DNA from: Petrosia ficiformis
Lineage: Eukaryota; Porifera; Demospongiae; Haplosclerida; Petrosiidae
Direction of reading: 5' to 3'
DNA: 64,000 nt
Assembly: GCA_947044365.1 (NCBI GenBank)
Contig: OX345638.1
Coordinates: forward strand, 10,941,701 to 11,005,700
Shown here: piece by piece, positions 57,168 through 64,000 of the stretch
Layout: each line of letters opens with the position of its first letter
Position numbering within the stretch: the stretch's first letter is position 1
Program-made: the position numbers and the translations under genes
Notes under the pieces: model-generated
What the model saw: only the letters and a program-made list of their open reading frames with translations
What the model was told of the DNA's origin: nothing
Databases searched by the model: none

Positions 57168-60100
57168 TTATTTTTGTACAGAAGATAATGATGGAAATAC
57201 TAATTGTTTACTAACTACTAGTTTCTGATGTTGATGAGAGATATATCCCTTTATATAACCCTGGAGAGAAGAGAGAAAGGAGAGATGGAGGGAGGGAGAG
57301 GGAGGGAGGAAGGGAGAGAGAGGGAGGGAAGGAGAGAGGGAGGAAGGAGGGAGGGAGGAAAATGACAGACGAGGGAGAAGGTGTAATTATGAGTCATAAT
57401 GACTAGTGATGTCATACTTTATCGATGAGGTTAGCTGTTATACATTCAACTTCATCAGAATCAATATCTTCTTCCTAATACAGAGAAACAGAAAACATAC
57501 ATAAATTAATAAATATTCTTAACTTCTACCAATCCTTGTTCTCAAGGCTAGGTATCCCAGTGGTTCTAATCCTTGCTCTCAAGGCTAGGTATCCCAGTGG
57601 TTCTAATCCTAGCTCTCAAGGCTAGGTATCCCAGTGGTTCTAATCCTTGCTCTCAAGGCTAGGTATCCCAGTGGTTCTAATCCTAGCTCTCAAGGCTAGG
57701 TATCCCAGTGGTTCTAATCCTAGCTCTCAAGGCTAGGTACATGTATCCCAGTGGTTCTAATCCTAGTTCTCAAGGCTAGGTATCCCTGTGGTTCTAATCC
57801 TAGTTTGCAAGGCTAGGTACCCCAGTGGTTCTAATCCTAGTTCTCAAGGCTAGGTACCCCAGTGGTTCTAATCCTAGTTGTCAAGGCTAGGTATCCCAGT
57901 GGTTCTAATCCTAGTTCTCAAGGCTAGGTACCCCAGTGGTTCTAATCCTAGTTGTCAAGGCTAGGTATCCCAGTGGTTCTAATCCTAGTTCTCAAGGCTA
58001 GGTATCCCAGTGGTTCTAATCCTAGTTCTCAAGGCTAGGTATCCCAGTAGTTCTAATCCTAGTTCGCAAGGCTAGGTATCCCAGTAGTTCTAATCCTAGT
58101 TCGCAAGGCTAGGTATCCCAGTGGTTCTAATCCTAGTTCGCAAGGCTAGGTATCCCAGTAGTTCTAATCCTAGTTCTCAAGGCTAGGTATCCCAGTAGTT
58201 CTAATCCTAGTTCGCAAGGCTAGGTATCCCAGTAGTTCTAATCCTAGTTCTCAAGGCTAGGTATCCCAGTAGTTCTAATCCTAGTTCTCAAGGCTAGGTA
58301 TCCCAGTGGTTCTAATCCTAGTTGTCAAGGCTAGGTATCCCAGTGGTTCTAATCCTAGTTCGCAAGGCTAGGTATCCCAGTAGTTCTAATCCTAGTTCGC
58401 AAGGCTAGGTATCCCAGTAGTTCTAATCCTAGTTCTCAAGGCTAGGTATCCCAGTAGTTCTAATCCTAGTTCTCAAGGCTAGGTATCCCAGTAGTTCTAA
58501 TCCTAGTTCGCAAGGCTAGGTATCCCAGTAGTTCTAATCCTAGTTCTCAAGGCTAGGTATCCCAGTAGTTCTAATCCTAGTTCTCAAGGCTAGGTATCCC
58601 AGTGGTTCTAATCCTAGTTGTCAAGGCTAGGTATCCCAGTGGTTCTAATCCTAGTTGTCAAGGCTAGGTATCCCAGTGGTTCTAATCCTAGTTGTCAAGG
58701 CTAGGTATCCCAGTGGTTCTAATCCTAGTTCGCAAGGCTAGGTATCCCAGTAGTTCTAATCCTAGTTCGCAAGGCTAGGTATCCCAGTAGTTCTAATCCT
58801 AGTTCTCAAGGCTAGGTATCCCAGTGGTTCTAATCCTAGTTCGCAAGGCTAGGTATCCCAGTAGTTCTAATCCTAGTTCTCAAGGCTAGGTATCCCAGTA
58901 GTTCTAATCCTAGTTCGCAAGGCTAGGTATCCCAGTAGTTCTAATCCTAGTTCTCAAGGCTAGGTATCCCAGTAGTTCTAATCCTAGTTCGCAAGGCTAG
59001 GTATCCCAGTAGTTCTAATCCTAGTTCTCAAGGCTAGGTATCCCAGTAGTTCTAATCCTAGTTGTCAAGGCTAGGTATCCCAGTGGTTCTAATCCTAGTT
59101 GTCAAGGCTAGGTATCCCAGTGGTTCTAATCCTAGTTGTCAAGGCTAGGTATCCCTGTGGTTCTAATCCTAGTTGTCAAGGCTAGGTATCCCAGTGGTTC
59201 TACATGTAATAGTGGATTGAATGGCTGTTGCTTAATTACAGCTTGCATACAGTAAGATAGACATGTGTATTTCACTCACCTGATTAAACAGTAGAGCATC
59301 TTCAAATGCTTTTAAATCAAGTTGATGTGTTCTACACAGCAACCAACTGAAATAAAATATTATTAAGATGAAAATATCATATATGTACATGTAACAATCA
59401 TTTTAACGTATATTCTACAATATCCATTCGGAGGATAATTAACAGTAATATTACACAACTATATACATGTATGGCCCTGCCAAATAATGACGACTAAACA
59501 TTTACATTCAATCACTTGTCATTCCACCATTTTATAAAGGAAGTCTTGGTATCCAATACGTTTAGGTTAATATCACTAGCTCTTCCTGGATACCAAATTT
59601 CATTGACTTCCTGTACAAAATGGCAAGTGATTGAGGTATAGTAATAAATGAAGTTATGTAATTATAACATACACTCTTTTAAAAAGATTTCTCATAGCAA
59701 CTGTCTTGAGTTTCTCTAGTATTAAATAAATACCAGCTTTTATAAAGAATGCCTGGATAGATAGATAAGATAGATAGATACATGTACATAGATAATACAT
59801 AGATAGATACATGTACATAGATAATACCGTAATTCGGGAAAATTTCGTACTATAAAAATTTTCGTATAACAGTATGTGTACGAAATTTAAAAATTCGCAA
59901 AAATTAACGGGTATATGGAAACGGTATTCGTAAATAATAACGTACGCACGTACGAAAATTTATACAGACGAAAAATAAAAATTTGAAATATTTTAGAGAC
60001 GAAATATTCCCGATTTACGGTACATAGATAGATACATGTAGCTGTTAAATAGATATAACATACTTGATGTCTTTCCATTGATTGAGAAAACATCATTAGA

Positions 60101-61011
60101 TTACCAGTACTATTATGATGTAATATGACAAGTAATGACAAGTTATGACAATTTTATAATCTGACATAACAGAACATCATGACACATCTCGTGACATCAT
60201 CACGACACTTAATGACACATGATACATTATTATATAACATGTATACTACAATACAATACAATATGATACTTCGTGCACATTATGACATCACATGACACAT
60301 CACGACATACCATACAGAACTAGCTACATCACTAAAAGCAGTTAATTTATACTTCATTAAAAGTTCTTGCTTTGGCATTTGTCCCTAAATATGAGAAGAG
60401 ATGAATATAATATAATTAAATATAATATATTTACTAGTAACATCTTCACTGGTATGAGATATGTTAGAATCAACCTGAAATGAGTATCATAATAATATTA
60501 TAATGAAACATGTATAATATATGTATATATATATATATATATATACATGTACATGTATATATATATACACACACACATAGATATAATATTATAGATACAT
60601 ACATATTATACATTAATACATACATACACACATGCACACATACATACATACATATATAGACATATACATATATACATACACACCACACATACTGTGTACA
60701 TACATACATACATGTACATGCATACATGTAAGTAACGTACATACATCATACATACATACTATTGTGAATTACTATTATTATTGTAGTCATGTTTCATTAT
60801 CTTAATGACATGTAAATAGAAACCTTAGTTTTACATTATATAATTAGAAATATCAAATCTTACACCACACACATACATACATACATACATACATACATGT
60901 ACCGATGTACGTACACACACACATACATGCATACATACATACATACATACATGTACATACATACATACATACATACATACATACATACACATACATACAT
61001 ACATACATACA

Positions 61012-61042
<31 letters not shown>

Positions 61043-61056
61043 GTACATGCATACGT

Positions 61057-61089
<33 letters not shown>

Positions 61090-62090
61090 TACATACATAC
61101 ATACATACATACATGTACATACATACATACAATAATAAAAATTATAAACGATTGTCATGACAAAATAGACAAATAACAGTTGCATATAAACGATGATACC
61201 ACACTTAAAAGTAATTATGGCAAATTAAAAAATTTAAATTTATTTAAAAAAAAATTTTTTTTTTTAAATTAAAAAAAAATAAAAATTTAAAAAAAAAAAC
61301 TTTAATTAAAAAGGTGAGGTCATTTCAGTAGAACCACGTGTAAGAAGCAAGTCACTTCTAATAGGTCCACGTGTAAGAAGACAGTCACTCCAGGGAAATA
61401 AAGTACATAATAAAGGTAATATATAAATAAAATAAATAAATACAATATATATATTTCAAAAATAACACAGAAAATCTATAAATACCGCATAAGTGAGATG
61501 AACAGAGAGATTTCTTTAATCCCCCATCTCTGGTTCCCAAGGCCAGACTGTTCATACATACATACATACATACATACATGTACATACATACATACATACA
61601 TGTACATGTACATACATGTACATACAAACAGTACATACACACACACACACACACCTTTTATTCTTATATGAACTAATATGACAATGTTCAAATGAAAATG
61701 TTAAACAATCAGCAGCTATAGAATATGATATTCACATCATCACATATCACACTTATCACACTCATCACACTTATCACGCTCATCACAAATATCACACATC
61801 ACAAATGTTCACAAATTGAATAAGTTTGTTTAACTACATTAATATCATAATATTAACACATAATAAACAGGTTATACAAACCTGTTTGATATTCACCATC
61901 AAACATTGCTTTACGTCCCACAAAATATCTTAGATAGATACAATGACACATAAATAGATTAATAGTGTAGTGACAAACTGACATACCGGTAAGTGACTAG
62001 ATGACTAATACTAAAATCATCTTTAATATCAGAACTATCTATAGCTCTAATTAATGGCTTACACAATGGTAGCTTGTTCAACTGAGATAG

Positions 62091-62146
<56 letters not shown>

Positions 62147-63094
62147 TTAGATAGATAGATACATGTAGATAGATAGATAGATAGATAGATAGAAGAATAG
62201 ATATATAAATATATAGATAGATAGATAGATAGATAGGTATAAGATAGATAGATAGATACATTGAAGATAGACAGATACGATGTAGATAGACAGATAGATA
62301 TATACATGTAATTACATATATATATACACACACATATATACATGTACATGTACATGAACATAATATATACATACATGTATATGTACATGTAGATGGATAG
62401 ATAGATAGATAGATACATGTAGATAGAGAGATAAATAGGTAGACACATACACACACATATATATACATGTAGATGGATATACACATGTACATGTATATAT
62501 GAATGAAATTATGCAGGAGTAGATAGACATACAAAATTATATTCATACCTTAAAATATATTTTAAAGAGTTGATTAACTATCGCTAAAGTACCCCATCTC
62601 TTGGAATTATCAAGTGAAGTACGACTATCAATATAAATATATGTTACCATAGTTACTTGTCTGTCTGTCTATCAGCATGTCTGTTAGTCTCTCTGTCTAT
62701 CTATTATGTAATGATATATTCTCACTTATCACTAACGCAGACACGGAAACAGCTCATAATTGTATCAGCAGCTCTTTCAAGTGTTTCCGAATCTTTCTTC
62801 TTTCTAACAGTGACATGAAGAGATTCCACCTACAAACAAACAAATAAATAACAAACATATAGATGAACATACATATAGATAGATGAATATACATATAGAC
62901 AGACAGATGAACCGACAGACAGACAGACAGATACAGACAGGTAGACACAAACATACACACATACATATACATGTACACATATGAAACACATTATTATGAT
63001 GATTATAATATACTAACTTGTAATGCTAATAATCTCAAGTCTAGAACTACTGTGAATAAAACAGGTAGACCCCTGTAATATGAATGTACATACG

Positions 63095-63128
<34 letters not shown>

Positions 63129-63908
63129 CATACATACATACATACATACATAGACACACACATACATACACACATACATACATACACACACATATACATA
63201 AATACATACACATACACACATACATGTACATACACACATACATATACATACACACATACATACATGTACACGTACCAGTTCTCTTCTTTTTGTGTTTGAA
63301 ATCCTTTTAAAAATGATCTAATTATAATGACACATTTTTGATGAAATAATTAATGAAACTAATTAACTCACTGAACTACTATCATCTGACATGCACATGC
63401 CTCCTCTATGTTGCCATTGGCAACAGCTCCTGCACACCTAGAATAAGATATGGTACTATTAATGTACATGTACATCCTAATAAGGTATGTACAGGTACAT
63501 CCTATTATGGTATTAATGTACATGTACATCCTAATAAGGTATGTACATCCTATTATGGTATTAATGTAAATGTACATCTTAATAAGGTATGTAGATGTAC
63601 ATCCTATTATGGTATTAAAGTACATGTACATCCTAATATGATATGTACATCTTAAGAAGGTATGTACATGTACATCCTAATATGGTAATAATGTACATGT
63701 ATATCCTATTATGGTATTAATGTATATGTACATCCTAATAAGGTACATGTACTGTATGCACATGTACATCATAATATGATATGTACATGTATATCCTAAT
63801 ATGGTATATACATGTACATGTATATCTAATGTACCTGATGTGTGCAGCTGACATTTCATCAAATGGTGACTCCAGTAAATTTTGACAAAGACTTTCAGCA
63901 TTATCATG
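57168..63908 (-). CDS. PCID2: PCID2 (PCI-domain protein, TREX-2 mRNA export), N-terminus outside window
   Basis: Exons, 5' to 3': 63835-63908, 63372-63437, 63276-63317, 63018-63072, 62726-62829, 62549-62624, 61987-62081, 61882-61928, 60311-60384, 60064-60109, 59673-59752, 59280-59346, 57418-57474, 57168-57260. Recognised by close match, in order, to animal PCID2: [96 protein letters not shown] and [16 protein letters not shown]. Phases agree except between 61882 (ends phase 1) and 60384 (starts phase 0), where an exon of some 30-35 residues is expected but not found. The first about 50 residues lie beyond 64000. PCID2/Thp1 binds the GANP/Sac3 scaffold of TREX-2 in nuclear mRNA export. Confidence 0.93.
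57265..57365. repeat. Purine-rich (GGGA)n stretch
   Basis: Imperfect gagggaggga in the last PCID2 intron, in the place of the (GA)n run of the 22.7-kb copy. Confidence 0.85.
57530..59205. repeat. 37-bp minisatellite, about 45 units
   Basis: Unit ggttctaatcctagttctca then aggctaggtatcccagt, with two main variants (ttctcaagg, ttcgcaagg / ttgtcaagg) in runs. It lies in the PCID2 intron between exons 59280-59346 and 57418-57474. The sister array at 23085-23465 has only about 10 units. Confidence 0.96.
59509..59633. mobile_element. MITE in PCID2 intron
   Basis: caatcacttgtcattccacc ... aaggaagtc and the inverse gacttcctgtacaaaatggc ... aagtgattg, hairpin-like, 125 bp. A related half-copy sits near 23680-23750. 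Confidence 0.7.
59827..60020. mobile_element. MITE with TA target, tips ccgtaattcggga
   Basis: ccgtaattcgggaaaatttc at the left and the inverse cgaaatattcccgatttacg at the right, flanked by TA (59825-59826, 60021-60022). The interior is rich in aaaatttcg palindromes. It sits in the PCID2 intron between exons 60064-60109 and 59673-59752, inside a (GATA)-type repeat. Confidence 0.72.
60515..61135. repeat. (AT)n and (CATA)n arrays in PCID2 intron
   Basis: 60515-60570 (AT)n, 60600-60760 and 60870-61130 (CATA)n. An A/T homopolymer stretch follows at 61225-61310. Shorter (CATA)n at 61553-61630. Confidence 0.9.
62083..62300. repeat. (GATA)n microsatellite
   Basis: GATA array starting at the acceptor of PCID2 exon 61987-62081 (minus strand), continuing with tacatgta-rich DNA to about 62480. 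Confidence 0.9.
62870..63270. repeat. (CAGA)n and (CATA)n arrays in PCID2 introns
   Basis: 62870-62960 is GATA/CAGA-type; 63085-63270 is (CATA)n/(CACA)n with regular variants, flanking the small exons 63018-63072 and 63276-63317. Confidence 0.88.
63455..63830. repeat. Degenerate 30-40-bp minisatellite
   Basis: Units of the form ggtattaatgtacatgtaca plus tcctaataa/tcctattat, about 12 copies, in the PCID2 intron between exons 63835-63908 and 63372-63437. Confidence 0.85.
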
Positions 63909-64000
63909 CTGTAATGTATGTATGTGTGTGTACATGTACATAGGTATAATGATATATGTGTGGTGTGTGTATACATGTACATTTTCAGTAACATTAAACT

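Noticed and set aside
60390..60475. Candidate PCID2 exon reading [16 protein letters not shown]
   Set aside because: Open between AG signals but without similarity to PCID2; no clear donor.
61499..61553. Candidate PCID2 exon ([15 protein letters not shown])
   Set aside because: Flanked by AG/GT, but it does not resemble the missing PCID2 segment and the phase needed (1 to 0) gives a stop.

Overview
This is animal (metazoan) nuclear DNA. Genes are split by many short to medium introns with canonical GT-AG ends, GC is low, and simple repeats are very dense. Death-domain / Roc-COR / ankyrin genes in tandem, an animal-type PCID2, an ABCB-type transporter and tiny TIR elements fit an early-branching invertebrate. 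A demosponge is my best guess, but this is an inference from gene style; the sequence itself does not name the species.

Layout. 1-6300 is repeat-rich: a 26-bp minisatellite split by a dead Tc1/mariner element, short MITEs, microsatellites, a broken zinc-ribbon (RPA-like) remnant, and a well-preserved Merlin transposon (two-exon transposase, 8-bp target duplication) nested in an older dispersed repeat. 6678-22206 (minus) is gene A: Death domain, unnamed cysteine-motif domain, Roc-like GTPase split by about 13.5 copies of a 40-residue repeat, COR-like region, ankyrin repeats. 22620-23552 (minus) is a truncated, frameshifted 3' copy of PCID2. 23.6-26.3 kb is minisatellites plus a hAT deletion derivative. 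26283-44528 (plus) is a full ABCB/P-glycoprotein-type transporter in about 25 exons. Its introns hold USP9X-like exon fragments, a 3.6-kb LINE, hAT-type MITEs, a recent 854-bp tandem duplication and many (GTAT)n/(CATA)n arrays. 45439-56266 (minus) is gene B, a paralogue of gene A with six ankyrin exons and a different Death exon. 57168 to the right edge (minus) is PCID2, reading frame intact where seen, its N-terminus beyond the window.

The main structural story is a duplicated block [Death-Roc-COR-ankyrin gene + PCID2 3' end] present at 6.7-25.4 kb and again at 45.4-64.0 kb in the same orientation, with the transporter between them. Exons match in order and splice phase, introns are recognisably similar, and the last 40 bases of the window match about 25.33-25.37 kb. 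Several MITEs are present in one copy and absent from the other, so each copy gives an empty site for dating insertions.

Functional reading: PCID2 is expected in nuclear mRNA export (TREX-2), the ABC protein in efflux at the plasma membrane, and genes A/B look like intracellular signalling or innate-immune scaffolds. The A/B role is inferred from domains only. Splice sites were read by eye and checked by phase; none is supported by transcript data.
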